Notes: generated by a model from the letters alone, not told the origin. A stretch of 64,000 nt of DNA from an uncultured Oscillospiraceae bacterium (GCA_902478785.1 CABSMJ010000007.1:1-64000), one strand, 5' to 3'; counted from the stretch's first letter, positions 7,023 through 15,850 are shown. Program-made: numbers and translations.

Positions 7023-8576
7023 TCAGACTTTCGTCTGCGCCTGACCGCCCGGTGTCTTTACCTGGCCCAAACGTCTGACGGAAAGCTTATGGAGGATGAA
7101 CACCACCACGGTCAAAGCCACCAGGGCTACGGCCAGCATGATGGGGCTGTTGACCCAGCCAGCCACCAGGAACATGATCCCACAGATCACCGCCACGGTG
7201 ACGGCATAGGGCATCTGAGTCTCAAAGTGGTCCACGTGGTCGCAGCTGGCGCCGATGGAGGCCAGCACGGTGGTATCGGAGATGGGGGAGCAGTGATCGC
7301 CAAAGAGGCCGCCGCCCACGATGGCCGCAGAGACCAGAGGCAGAGAGGCGCCCATATCGATGGCCACAGGCAGGCCCAGAGGCATCAGCACGCCCATGGT
7401 GCCCCAGGAGGTGCCGGTGGCGAAGGACATGACAGCGCCGATGAGGAACATGACCAGAGGCAGCATGCCCGGGGCCAGGAAGCCGGAGGAGATGTGGATC
7501 AGGTAGCCGGCGGTGTCCAGAGTGCTGGTGACACTGGACAGCGACCAGGCCAGCACCAGCACCACGCACATGAACATGGCGTTGGCGCAGCCCTTGGTAT
7601 AGATGCTGACGCACTCCTCAAAGGTGAACAGCTTCTCCTTCAGGCACAGCACGATCAGCACCACCGTGGCGAAGAGAAAGGCGGAGGCGATGCCGGTGCG
7701 CAGCTCACTGCCGGGCACCTGGGTGTGGAGGAAGTCCTTGGAGAACAGGTAGGCGAACAGCGCGATCAGCAGGCAGATCAGGGGGATCACCATGGTGCTG
7801 ACCTTGCCCTCCTTGGCGCTGGTCTTGGGAGAGTTGTCATTTTCACTGCGCATGGGGATGCCGCCCTCCCGCAGGGTCTGGCCGGTCTTCATGGCCCGGT
7901 TCTGGGCCTTGAGCATGGGGCCGTAATCCCACTGGGTCACAGAGACCAGTCCCGCCATAAACAGCGTCAAAATGGCATAGAAGTTGAAGGGGATGCCCTG
8001 GATGAACACGTCCATACCGGTGACATCCGTAATGGAGGCCGCATCCAGCTCCGCCTGGATCAGGGAGATGGTGGTGACGCCCCAGCCGATGATGGGTACC
8101 ATGGAGCAGATGGGGGAGGTGGTGCAGTCCAGAATGTAGGAGAACTTCTCCCGGGAGACCCGCAGCTTTTCCGCCAGGGATTCAAAGATGGGGCCCACGA
8201 TCAGGGAGTTGCCGGTATCCGTGAACCACACAAACAGGCCGCCCAGGAAGATGCCGGTTTCGCACTTGGCCCGGGAGTTCACCTTCTTGGTGACCACAGA
8301 GGTGAAGGCGCCGGCGCCGCCGGAACGAGTCAGCAGGGCAATGAAGCCGGAGATGATGGTCATCATGAACAGCGCTTGCATATTGGAGGGCTCAGACAGC
8401 GCTGCGAAGATGTGGGTGTGGGTCACCTCCAGAAAGCCGGTGATCGGGTTCCAGCCGCAAAGGATGGTAGACCCGGCAAAAACTGCCACCACCAGCGACA
8501 CCACGATGTTCTTGGTGAGAATCGCCAGAGCGATGGCCAGTACTGCCGGAACGACAGACAGGATTCCATAGTCCAT
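7023..8576 (-). CDS. NhaC-family Na+/H+ antiporter
   Basis: A 517-residue integral membrane protein with about 11-12 hydrophobic segments (for example PAVLAIALAIL, FGLFVWF-like segments and LMPLGLPVAI) and the NhaC-typical GNSLIVGPI, TTSPICSMVPIIGWG and GDHCSPISDTT stretches. The family exchanges cations, or sodium plus an organic acid as in the MleN malate/lactate branch. The start is ATG 8576. The ribosome site (GGGAAGGG about 9 nt upstream) is weak, and a hairpin sits just before it. The position between a racemase and CE4 hydrolases suggests that it may import or exchange the pathway substrate. Confidence 0.85.
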   Translation of the reverse strand: MDYGILSVVPAVLAIALAILTKNIVVSLVVAVFAGSTILCGWNPITGFLEVTHTHIFAALSEPSNMQALFMMTIISGFIALLTRSGGAGAFTSVVTKKVNSRAKCETGIFLGGLFVWFTDTGNSLIVGPIFESLAEKLRVSREKFSYILDCTTSPICSMVPIIGWGVTTISLIQAELDAASITDVTGMDVFIQGIPFNFYAILTLFMAGLVSVTQWDYGPMLKAQNRAMKTGQTLREGGIPMRSENDNSPKTSAKEGKVSTMVIPLICLLIALFAYLFSKDFLHTQVPGSELRTGIASAFLFATVVLIVLCLKEKLFTFEECVSIYTKGCANAMFMCVVLVLAWSLSSVTSTLDTAGYLIHISSGFLAPGMLPLVMFLIGAVMSFATGTSWGTMGVLMPLGLPVAIDMGASLPLVSAAIVGGGLFGDHCSPISDTTVLASIGASCDHVDHFETQMPYAVTVAVICGIMFLVAGWVNSPIMLAVALVALTVVVFILHKLSVRRLGQVKTPGGQAQTKV

Positions 8577-8593
8577 ATGATTTTTCCCTTCCC

Positions 8594-8614
8594 GGAGACG
8601 GCCATGCCGTCTCC
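8594..8614. other. Hairpin between racemase and nhaC genes
   Basis: A 9-bp perfect stem (ggagacggc / gccgtctcc) with a 3-nt loop. The T-run lies only on the plus strand, so in the minus-strand mRNA it acts as a structure before the nhaC start rather than as a terminator. Confidence 0.5.
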
Positions 8615-8659
8615 TCTTTTTTCTCGCTTGCTTTTTTGTCAGATGCCTCGATGGAAGCC

Positions 8660-9379
8660 TTACAGCTCCACGTGGCTCTCGTTGGTAAAGGGGCGGTACT
8701 GGGCCGGAATATGCCGCAGGCCCAGGCGCACACACAGCTCCGCCCAGCCCACGGCGATCATGGCCGGGTCCAGTACCTTCACTGGGTACAGCCGCTCCAA
8801 CTCATCGCCGTAGCCGGCCATGCCCAGGCAGCCCAGCACCACGCCGTCGGCGCCATAGCGCTCCACAGCCTGGCCGCAGACCTCCTGCAATCGCTTGCGG
8901 GTGGCATCCGGGTCCTCCCGCAGGTGCTCCGAGGGGATATCCAGAGCCACCACCGCAGCCATCTTCTCCCGGGCGATGGGATTGCGCATGAGCCGGCGGT
9001 AGGTGCGGGGAATGTTCCAGGAGGCGCCGGTGACCACCACCAGGCGGTTGCACAGGGTCTGGGCCACCGCCAGGGTCGTTTCCCCCGGGGCGATCACCGG
9101 GATCCGCACGTTTTCCCGCAGGGCCTCCAGGCCCACGTCGCTGAAGCAGTAGATCACGATGGCGTCAAAGCCCTCCTGCTCCGCCCGGATGGCCAGCTTC
9201 ACCAGCTCCGGGGCGGCAAAGGCCTCGTCGGTGTGGCAGTCCAGCTCGTCAGGGCCCCGGGGGATACAGTCCACCGAGATCTCCGTCCCCGCCGACACGG
9301 CGGCGGAGAGCATTTTTTCCCGCTCGTCCATGGTAGCCCGGCTGGTGGCCTTATCGGTCATCAAAACTTTAATCCGCAT
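8660..9379 (-). CDS. Asp/Glu/hydantoin-racemase-family protein
   Basis: A 239-residue two-domain racemase. The paired catalytic cysteines are Cys78 (VIYCFSD) and Cys184 (VLGCLGM), the arrangement typical of hydantoin, allantoin and aspartate/glutamate racemases. The C-terminus and CF..VG spacing resemble the hydantoin/allantoin branch more than MurI. It starts 12 bp after the argH stop with a good GGAG site, so it is almost certainly cotranscribed. In this operon it could interconvert enantiomers of a hydrolase or lyase substrate. The substrate cannot be assigned from sequence. Confidence 0.85.
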   Translation of the reverse strand: MRIKVLMTDKATSRATMDEREKMLSAAVSAGTEISVDCIPRGPDELDCHTDEAFAAPELVKLAIRAEQEGFDAIVIYCFSDVGLEALRENVRIPVIAPGETTLAVAQTLCNRLVVVTGASWNIPRTYRRLMRNPIAREKMAAVVALDIPSEHLREDPDATRKRLQEVCGQAVERYGADGVVLGCLGMAGYGDELERLYPVKVLDPAMIAVGWAELCVRLGLRHIPAQYRPFTNESHVEL

Positions 9380-9391
9380 AGGGTATGCTCC

Positions 9392-10780
9392 TTACTCCTG
9401 GGCCAGACCGTTGAGCCACTCCCGGCCCACGGCAATCTGACGCCGCACCTCCACCGGGGAGGTGCCGCCGAAGGACTTGCGGGCATTCACACAGGTGGGG
9501 ATGCTGATGTCCCCCAGAGAGGCGGGCGTCACCCGGGCGTCGATGGCGGCCAGATCCTCCGCCGTCAGGTCCTCAAAGTCACAGCCCTTCTTCTCACAGG
9601 TCTTGACCATGCGGCCCACGATGGAGTGGGCCTCCCGGAAGGGGATGCCCTGCTTGGCCAGGTGCTCGGCAATGTCGGTGGCGTTCAGGAATCCCTTGCT
9701 CAGCTGCTTTTGAATCTGGTCCATGCGGAACTCGGTCTTGTCCAGCATCTTGGCGAAGATCTGGATGGTGGCCTTCCAGGTGTCGATGGCGTCAAAGAGG
9801 CTCTCCTTGTCCTCCTGGAAGTCCTTGTTATAGGCCAGAGGCGTGCCCTTCATAACGGTCAGCAGCTGCATGAGATCGCCGTAGACCCGGCCCACCTTGC
9901 CACGGATCAGCTCGGCCATATCCGGGTTCTTCTTCTGGGGCATGATGCTGCTGCCGGTGCAGAAGCTGTCGTCGATGGCGATGTAGGAGAACTCCGAGGA
10001 GTTCCACCAGGCGAACTCCTCCGCCCAGCGGGACAGGTGCATCATGGAGATGGATGCGTCACTGAGGAACTCCAGGCTGTAATCCCGGTCGCTGACGCCG
10101 TCCATGGCGTTCTCACAGGGAGCGGCAAAACCCAGCAGCTGGCTGGTCAGATGCCGGTCGATGGGCATGGTGGTGCCTGCCAGGGCGCAGGAGCCCAGGG
10201 GATTGTAGTCCATGCGCTCCAGAGTGTCCTGCAGACGCTGGATATCCCGCTTGAACATCTGGAAGTAGGCCATGAACACGAACCCCACGGTGATGGGCTG
10301 GGCGTGCTGGAGGTGGGTGAAGCCCACGGTGATCTCATCGGCGTATTTCTCCGCCTTGTCCAAAATCACGCTCTCCAGGTGGCACAGGCTGTCCAGGATC
10401 TCCCGGATCTCCTTCTTCAGATACAGCCGACCGTCCACCTGGCACTGATCGTTGCGGCTGCGGGCGGTATGGAGCTTCTTGCCCACCTCGCCGATGCGCT
10501 GGATCAGGCGGCTCTCGATGCCCATGTGGATGTCCTCATCCTCCACGGTGAAGACGATCTTCCCGCTGGCGATATCTGCCCGAATCCCCTCCAGGCCGGC
10601 GATGATCTGGTCCCGCTCCGCCTCGGTGACGATGCCCTGCTGGGCCAGCATGGTCACATGGGCCACACTGCCGTCAATGTCCTCATTATACATACGCTGG
10701 TCAAAAAAGATGGAGGCGTTGTATTTTTTCACGATCTCATCCATGTCTTTTTCAAACCGGCCGCCCCACAAGCTTGCCAT
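9392..10780 (-). CDS. argH: Argininosuccinate lyase
   Basis: A 462-residue member of the fumarase/aspartase superfamily. It splits argininosuccinate into arginine and fumarate as the last step of arginine synthesis. Visible signatures are LWGGRF at the N-terminus, HTARSRNDQ near residue 110, FTHLQHAQP, NAMDGVSDRD, and the lyase signature GSSIMPQKKNP near residue 280. The length is normal. Putative arginine-repressor boxes upstream support an arginine role. Unusually, argG is not adjacent; the gene heads an operon with a racemase, NhaC and CE4 hydrolases. A related lyase activity on another N-succinyl compound cannot be excluded. Confidence 0.93.
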   Translation of the reverse strand: MASLWGGRFEKDMDEIVKKYNASIFFDQRMYNEDIDGSVAHVTMLAQQGIVTEAERDQIIAGLEGIRADIASGKIVFTVEDEDIHMGIESRLIQRIGEVGKKLHTARSRNDQCQVDGRLYLKKEIREILDSLCHLESVILDKAEKYADEITVGFTHLQHAQPITVGFVFMAYFQMFKRDIQRLQDTLERMDYNPLGSCALAGTTMPIDRHLTSQLLGFAAPCENAMDGVSDRDYSLEFLSDASISMMHLSRWAEEFAWWNSSEFSYIAIDDSFCTGSSIMPQKKNPDMAELIRGKVGRVYGDLMQLLTVMKGTPLAYNKDFQEDKESLFDAIDTWKATIQIFAKMLDKTEFRMDQIQKQLSKGFLNATDIAEHLAKQGIPFREAHSIVGRMVKTCEKKGCDFEDLTAEDLAAIDARVTPASLGDISIPTCVNARKSFGGTSPVEVRRQIAVGREWLNGLAQE

Positions 10781-11164
10781 TTTTATCTTGCCCCTTTCCT
10801 ATTCTTCCGGAGTTATGAATTTTTTTTCATAGAAAAATACTGATTATTCAACGGAAAGGCAGACTATTCTCTGAATTTCCGTCATTTGACTTGAATAATC
10901 ATACGACGAATGACGGTGTTCGTCAATGATTTATTCATATTTTTTCGCTGTGGTCCGGAGATTTCGGCAAAAAGCAGTAAGGAGCGTTCCGGGAGTCCGC
11001 TCCAGGTGGGCAAATTGCGGTCAAAACAGGGCGAAGCCCCTTCCCAAAGGGTAAAAAAGGCGGGGCTGAAAAAGAAAAAAAGGCCGGCAGTGCACGCAAT
11101 GATGCACGTTTTCCCGTGCGGCGGCCCCTCTTTGAAAGCCTGAAAGCGAAAGGACGTGAGCGGA
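10781..11164. promoter_or_regulatory. Divergent intergenic region with ARG-box-like palindromes upstream of argH
   Basis: Close to argH lies ATGAAttttttTTCAT (10815-10830), which resembles an ArgR/AhrC box. TGATTATTCAA (10841-10851) and its exact inverse TTGAATAATCA (10891-10901) follow, enclosed in part by an 8-bp inverted repeat CCGTCATT/AATGACGG (10879-10886, 10909-10916). Together they suggest arginine-dependent repression. The remaining stretch to 11164 holds no gene or convincing promoter for the phage-like cluster that I can recognise; AAAGGA at 11149-11154 is the ribosome site of the next gene. Confidence 0.55.
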
Positions 11165-11608
11165 ATGGAGGCATCTCAGGAGCAGCGGCGGCGCTTTTCC
11201 GCCGCCTACCTGCGGACCATGGACCCCTGGCAGGCGGCCCGGGAGGCCGGCTTGAAGGACGGGCTCCGGGCTTTGCGGGACAAGGGCGTGGAACAGCTTC
11301 TGGAACAGGGGCGAGCGGACCTGAGCGGACAGATCCGGCGGGAGGATGCGGTGCGACGGCTGTGCGAGCTAGCCTATGGACGGGCCAACGACGCGGTGCG
11401 CCTGGCCCTGGACCGGAGCTGTGACCCGGCCAAGCTGGATCTGGCGGCGGTGGCAGAGCTGAAAACCCGGGGAGACGGCACCATTGAGGTCAAGTTCATC
11501 GACCGGGTGCGGGCCCTGGAGGCCCTGTGCGAACTGCTCAGCGACAGCGGCGACGGTGCGCTGGAGCTGTTCCGGGCTCTGGAGGACGCGGGAGAGGAGG
11601 CCTTGTGA
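11165..11608 (+). CDS. Phage terminase small subunit-like protein
   Basis: A 147-residue protein with an N-terminal FSAAYLRTMDPWQAAREAG helix-turn-helix, as in terminase small subunits that recognise phage DNA, and a C-terminal RVRALEALCELL helix typical of XtmA-like proteins. ATG 11165 is chosen because AAAGGA at 11149-11154 is well spaced; the in-frame GTG 11156 is too close. The stop overlaps the terminase large-subunit start, so translation is coupled. It is the first gene of the plus-strand structural cluster. Confidence 0.8.
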   Translation: MEASQEQRRRFSAAYLRTMDPWQAAREAGLKDGLRALRDKGVEQLLEQGRADLSGQIRREDAVRRLCELAYGRANDAVRLALDRSCDPAKLDLAAVAELKTRGDGTIEVKFIDRVRALEALCELLSDSGDGALELFRALEDAGEEAL

Positions 11609-12861
11609 GACGAGGCTGCATCCGCATCAGCCGGTTTTCCCCCAAGCAGAAGCGGGCGCTGACCTGGTGGTGCGGCACCGACCGGGACAAGGACGCCATC
11701 ATCTGCGACGGGGCGGTGCGCTCGGGCAAGACGCTGTGTGTGAGTTTGGGGTTTGTCTGCTGGGCCATGGCGGCCTTTGACGGGCGGCAGTTCGCCCTAT
11801 GCGGCAAGAGCATCGTATCCCTGCGGCGGAATGTGCTCACAGAGCTGCTGCCCCTGCTGCGGAGCCTAGGGTTCCAGTGCCGGGAGCAGCGCTCGGAACA
11901 CACCCTCATCATCCGCTTTGCCGGACGGGAGAACCGCTTTTTCCTCTTCGGCGGCCACGACGAGTCCAGCGCCGCCCTGATCCAGGGCGTGACGCTGGCC
12001 GGAGCGCTGCTGGACGAGGTGGCCCTGATGCCCCGCAGCTTTGTGGAGCAGGCCTGCGCCCGGTGCAGCGTTACCGGCAGCCGGCTGTGGTTCTCCTGCA
12101 ATCCCCAGGGGCCGGAGCACTGGTTCTATCGGGAGTGGATCCAGCGCGCCGAAGAGCGCAACGCCCTCTACCTCCACTTCACCATGGACGACAATCCCTC
12201 CCTGAGCCAGCGGGTCCGGGCCCGATACCGAAACTCCTACACCGGCACCTTTTACCGGCGCTTCATCTTAGGCGAATGGACGGCGGCGGAGGGGCTCATC
12301 TATGACTTCTTTGATCGGGAGCGGGACTGCCCGGAGTCCCCTAAGGGGCCCTTTTCCCGGTGGTGCGTGTCCGTGGACTACGGTACCACCAATCCTGCCT
12401 CCTTCGGCCTGTGGGGCCAGATGGGAAACGTGTGGTACCGGGTGAAGGAGTACTACTACGACTCCCGGGCCCAGGGGCGGCAAAAGACCGACGCGGAGTA
12501 CGTGGAGGACCTGCGGCGCCTGGTGGGAGAGCGGACCATTGAGCAGGTGGTGGTGGACCCCTCCGCTGCCAGCTTTATTCAGGCCCTGCGGCAGGCGGGG
12601 TTTACCGTGGTGCGGGCGGTCAACGACGTAGCCGACGGCATCCGCATCACCGCCGATCTCCTGCGAGAGGGGCGGCTGGTCATCTGCCGGGGGTGCAAGG
12701 ATTGCCTGCGGGAGATGGCATTGTACTGCTGGGACCCCAAGGCCGGACGGGATGCCCCCAAAAAGGAGAACGACCACGCCATGGACGATATGCGCTATTT
12801 CGCGGCCACGGTGGCGGGACGGCGCTCCGGCGGTTTTGCCGCCACCTTTGTGGAGCGGTAG
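11605..12861 (+). CDS. Phage terminase large subunit
   Basis: A 418-residue packaging motor. The ATPase domain has Walker A GAVRSGKT (residues 36-43) and Walker B LLDEVA (135-140). The RNase-H-like nuclease domain has acidic ligands in VSVDYG (Asp258), VVVDPS (Asp318) and HAMDDM (Asp394/395). All motifs are intact, so DNA packaging should be possible. It begins at GTG 11605, overlapping the small subunit stop (TTGTGA), with GGAGG at 11596-11600. It matches the XtmB-like terminases of PBSX-type phages. Confidence 0.92.
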   Translation: MRRGCIRISRFSPKQKRALTWWCGTDRDKDAIICDGAVRSGKTLCVSLGFVCWAMAAFDGRQFALCGKSIVSLRRNVLTELLPLLRSLGFQCREQRSEHTLIIRFAGRENRFFLFGGHDESSAALIQGVTLAGALLDEVALMPRSFVEQACARCSVTGSRLWFSCNPQGPEHWFYREWIQRAEERNALYLHFTMDDNPSLSQRVRARYRNSYTGTFYRRFILGEWTAAEGLIYDFFDRERDCPESPKGPFSRWCVSVDYGTTNPASFGLWGQMGNVWYRVKEYYYDSRAQGRQKTDAEYVEDLRRLVGERTIEQVVVDPSAASFIQALRQAGFTVVRAVNDVADGIRITADLLREGRLVICRGCKDCLREMALYCWDPKAGRDAPKKENDHAMDDMRYFAATVAGRRSGGFAATFVER

Positions 12862-12913
12862 GCAGCCGACAGGGACGAAAAAAGGGCCGGAAGAGGCCCG
12901 CAAGGAGGAATAC

Positions 12914-14089
12914 ATGGACATTTTCAGACGGAAAAAGGCCCAGGCGGCCGCTGCAGAGGCGGTGCAGCTGCGGGCGGTGGACCGGCAGCCCTTTGGGGTG
13001 CTGGACCGGTATGTGCCCTTGCGGGGCGGAGAGATCCAGATCTACCGGGCTATCCGGGAGGCTGTGCCGGTGGTGGACGCGGCCATCTACAAGATCGTGC
13101 GCATGGTGGGCGGTGTCACCGCCGCCTGCAAGGACCGGAGCGCGGAGGCGGCTTTGCAGGAATTCCTGCGGACCGTGGCGGTGGGCCGGGGACAATTCGG
13201 CATCAACGCCTTTTTGGACTGCTATGTGGACTCCCTTCTGGTCTGCGGCAGGGCGGTGGGCGAGATCGTGCCCTACTTGGACGGTAGCGACATCGCCGCG
13301 CTGCTGTGCGGCCGGGTGGAGGACCTGGAGATCCGGGAGGGGGCGTCGCCTCTGGAGTTTTTGCTGTGCGGTCCTGACGAGCGGGGCCAGATGCAGCCGC
13401 TGCCCCGACAGGAGCTGCTGCTGTTCACACCGCTCAATCCTGAGACCGACAGCCCCTACGGGGTGTCGCTGCTCCGGTCCATGCCCTTTTTGACGGAGCT
13501 GCTGATGAAGGTCTATCACGCCATGGGACTCAACTGGGACCGGTGCGGCAATGTGCGCTTTGCCGTGGTGTACAAGCCCGGCGAGGGAGAGTTGTCCGGC
13601 ACCCTGGCCCGGGAACGCAGTCAGGAGATCGCCCGGGAGTGGTCTGCCGCCATGCAGGAGAGCCACTCCGGCGGCGTGCGGGACTTTGTGGCCGTGGGCG
13701 ATGTGGACATCAAGGTCATCGGCGCCGACAACCAGATTTTGGACAGCGAGGTGCCTGTGCGTCAGATTTTGGAGCAGATCGTGGCCAAGACCGGTATCCC
13801 GCCCTTCATGCTGGGCCTCAACTGGTCCTCCACGGAGCGGATGAGCTCCCAGCAGGCGGACCTTTTGACCACCGAGATCACTGCTATTCGGCGCAGCCTC
13901 ACCCCAATTATCGAGCGCATCTGCCGGCTGTGGTTGCGGATGCACGGATACAGCTGCGCCTTTGAGGTGCTCTGGGACGACATCAATCTGCAGGATGAGG
14001 TGGAAGAGGCCCGGGCGGCGCTGTACCGGGAGGAGGCCCGGCGTTTGCAGCTGGAGAACGACCGGGAGGAGCGCGGGGCCGGGCAATAG
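12914..14089 (+). CDS. Phage portal protein
   Basis: A 391-residue portal-family protein, with the typical YRAIREAVPVVDAAI entry, a central domain and TGIPPFMLGLNWSS followed by a long helix. It forms the ring through which DNA enters the capsid. The strong AAGGAGG at 12902-12908 fixes the start. The last 22 codons (LYREEARRLQLENDREERGAGQ) are the part that recurs three more times downstream in a tandem repeat. Neighbours are the terminase upstream and a putative prohead protease downstream. Confidence 0.88.
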   Translation: MDIFRRKKAQAAAAEAVQLRAVDRQPFGVLDRYVPLRGGEIQIYRAIREAVPVVDAAIYKIVRMVGGVTAACKDRSAEAALQEFLRTVAVGRGQFGINAFLDCYVDSLLVCGRAVGEIVPYLDGSDIAALLCGRVEDLEIREGASPLEFLLCGPDERGQMQPLPRQELLLFTPLNPETDSPYGVSLLRSMPFLTELLMKVYHAMGLNWDRCGNVRFAVVYKPGEGELSGTLARERSQEIAREWSAAMQESHSGGVRDFVAVGDVDIKVIGADNQILDSEVPVRQILEQIVAKTGIPPFMLGLNWSSTERMSSQQADLLTTEITAIRRSLTPIIERICRLWLRMHGYSCAFEVLWDDINLQDEVEEARAALYREEARRLQLENDREERGAGQ

Positions 14090-14266
14090 GCCGCCGGGAC
14101 TCTTCCGAGCCGCAGGCGAGGCGCGCCGGGAAGGCGCGTGCAAGGGTTTGGCCGGAGGGCAAAGTCTTGATGCCGGGCGGGATTCACTTCCGCCCAGGCA
14201 GGTGAAATCATGCGGGGCCCCCGGACAGGGCCGGCAGGGCCTGTCTGGGGAATGGCCCGTGCGGCA
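14021..14266 (+). repeat. Tandem repeat unit 1: portal 3' end plus gene-end repeat core
   Basis: A 246-bp unit. It contains the true portal 3' end (to 14089) and then about 177 bp of GC-rich noncoding sequence whose core (14139-14211) holds gagggcaaagtcttgatgcc and a GGGCGG/CCGCCC hairpin. Units 1 and 2 look identical. Confidence 0.85.
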
Positions 14267-14512
14267 CTGTACCGGGAGGAGGCCCGGCGTTTGCAGCTGG
14301 AGAACGACCGGGAGGAGCGCGGGGCCGGGCAATAGGCCGCCGGGACTCTTCCGAGCCGCAGGCGAGGCGCGCCGGGAAGGCGCGTGCAAGGGTTTGGCCG
14401 GAGGGCAAAGTCTTGATGCCGGGCGGGATTCACTTCCGCCCAGGCAGGTGAAATCATGCGGGGCCCCCGGACAGGGCCGGCAGGGCCTGTCTGGGGAATG
14501 GCCCGTGCGGCA
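14267..14512 (+). repeat. Tandem repeat unit 2
   Basis: A second 246-bp unit. It is preceded by an ATG (14252), so a mini reading frame 14252-14335 would encode MARAALYREEARRLQLEN plus nine more residues. No good ribosome site precedes that ATG. The junction with the upstream core falls at GCCCGT. Confidence 0.85.
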
Positions 14513-14731
14513 CTGTACCGGGAGGAAGCCTGGCGCTTGCAGTTGGAAAACGACCGGGAGGAGCGCGGAGCCGGGCAATAGGCCGCCGGGACTCTTCCGA
14601 GCCGCAGGCGAGGCGCGCCGGAGGACAAAGCCTTGGTGCCGGGCGGAACTCACTTCCGCCCAGGCAGATGAAATCATGCAGGGCCCCGGACAGGGCCGGT
14701 AGGGGCTGTCTGGGGAATGGCCCGAGCGGCA
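14513..14731 (+). repeat. Tandem repeat unit 3, with a 27-bp internal deletion
   Basis: A 219-bp unit. The portal tail copy has scattered G/A and C/T changes but still ends with a stop at the same codon. The hairpin stem GGGCGG/CCGCCC is kept while the loop side varies. Confidence 0.8.
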
Positions 14732-14797
14732 CTGTATCGGGAGGAAGTCCGGCGCTTGCAGCTGGAGAACGACTGGGAGGAGCGCGGGGCCCAATAG
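14732..14797 (+). repeat. Tandem repeat unit 4, partial
   Basis: Only the portal-tail copy remains, encoding LYREEVRRLQLENDWEERGAQ and a stop. It is followed by unrelated sequence leading to the next gene. Confidence 0.75.
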
Positions 14798-14844
14798 AGG
14801 GGACATTTGAAACAAAAAAGGAAAAGAGAGGAGTGACCGGAGAG

Positions 14845-15750
14845 ATGGAGATCCGGAAGGAACAGTCCGGGGCACAGCCGGGACAGGTGGAACAGCGGGA
14901 CCTGGAGGAGATCAACACCCTGTCCAAGGGGGAGCTGAAGGCGGAGGACGTCTACGTTTTCTCCCTGCGCCTTTGCGATAACGAGGTGGACCGGGATTTC
15001 CAGCGGTTCGACCGGGAGGCCCTGGAGCGGCTGGGCGAGCTGTTCGTGGGCAAGAGTGGTCTGTTCGACCACCAGTGGTCCGCGGAGGGACAGACGGCCC
15101 GCATCTACCGCACGGAGGTGTGCCGGGAGGATGGCGCCGTGACGGCGGCAGGGGACGACCTATATTATCTCAAGGGCTGGGCCTATATGCTGCGCAGCGA
15201 CAAGAACGCCGACCTGATCGCCGAGATCGAAGCGGGCATCAAGAAGGAGGTCTCCGTGGGGTGCAGCGTGGCGGAGTGCGTCTGCTCCATCTGCGGCAGC
15301 GCCACTCCCTGTGAGCACGTACCCGGCCGCAGCTACGGCGGGAAGCTGTGCTATCAGGAGCTGCGTCACCCCACCGACGCCTATGAGTGGTCCTTTGTGG
15401 CGGTGCCCGCCCAGCGGGAGGCCGGCGTGCTGAAAAAGCGCTGGGGGGCCAACGGGGAGAAGCGCCCAAGCGGCGAGCAGTGGAAGACGCTGTGCCGGGA
15501 GGCGGAGCTGGGGCGGCGCTATCTCAAGGAGCTGCGCAGCGAGGTGGTCAAACTGGCCATGCTCAGCGACGACACCCTGGACGGGGCGCTGTTCGGCGGC
15601 ATCGCCGACAAGCTGGAGGAGCCGGAGCTTCTGGAGCTGCGGCGGGTCTACCGCCGCCGGGCCGAGGAGCGGTTTTGCCCGGAGCCTCAGCTGCGGTCTG
15701 CCGCCGCTGCCGGAAAGCAAAACGGCGACGAGGGCGCCTTTCTGGTGTGA
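14845..15750 (+). CDS. Putative prohead maturation protease/scaffold (XkdF-like)
   Basis: A 301-residue protein. Its central part reads SGLFDHQWSAEGQTARIYR, then KGWAYM and GIKKEVSVGCSV, a pattern shared by phage prohead proteins found next to portal and capsid genes, such as PBSX XkdF. A CSICGS..CEH cluster suggests a metal-binding insertion. The catalytic residues of a protease are not certain from sequence. The C-terminal third is helical and charged, as in scaffolds. ATG 14845 follows a GAGAGGAG site. Its position between portal and capsid genes supports the role. Confidence 0.65.
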   Translation: MEIRKEQSGAQPGQVEQRDLEEINTLSKGELKAEDVYVFSLRLCDNEVDRDFQRFDREALERLGELFVGKSGLFDHQWSAEGQTARIYRTEVCREDGAVTAAGDDLYYLKGWAYMLRSDKNADLIAEIEAGIKKEVSVGCSVAECVCSICGSATPCEHVPGRSYGGKLCYQELRHPTDAYEWSFVAVPAQREAGVLKKRWGANGEKRPSGEQWKTLCREAELGRRYLKELRSEVVKLAMLSDDTLDGALFGGIADKLEEPELLELRRVYRRRAEERFCPEPQLRSAAAAGKQNGDEGAFLV

Positions 15751-15850
15751 GGCGTCCTGAGGAGGCGTTTCCCTCTTTCATCGGCCATGTGTCGACGGAA
15801 AAGGACAAGATACGCGGGAATTCAACCAATATTTTGACAGGAGGATGGAC

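Noticed and set aside
8636..10843. A 735-codon open frame on the plus strand opposite argH and the racemase gene
   Set aside because: It is antisense to two clear enzyme genes, has a biased His/Gly/Gln/Leu composition typical of GC-rich shadow frames, and has no ribosome site.
14021..14797. Diversity-generating retroelement (template and variable repeats) at the portal gene end
   Set aside because: Differences between copies are not adenine-specific, no reverse transcriptase is in the window, and each copy includes its own stop codon.
14021..14797. CRISPR array
   Set aside because: Units are about 246 bp with no short repeat/unique spacer alternation, and no cas genes are present anywhere in the window.
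12680..14875. A 731-codon minus-strand frame across the portal gene and the tandem repeats
   Set aside because: It is antisense to the portal gene; its internal protein repeats merely reflect the DNA repeats.
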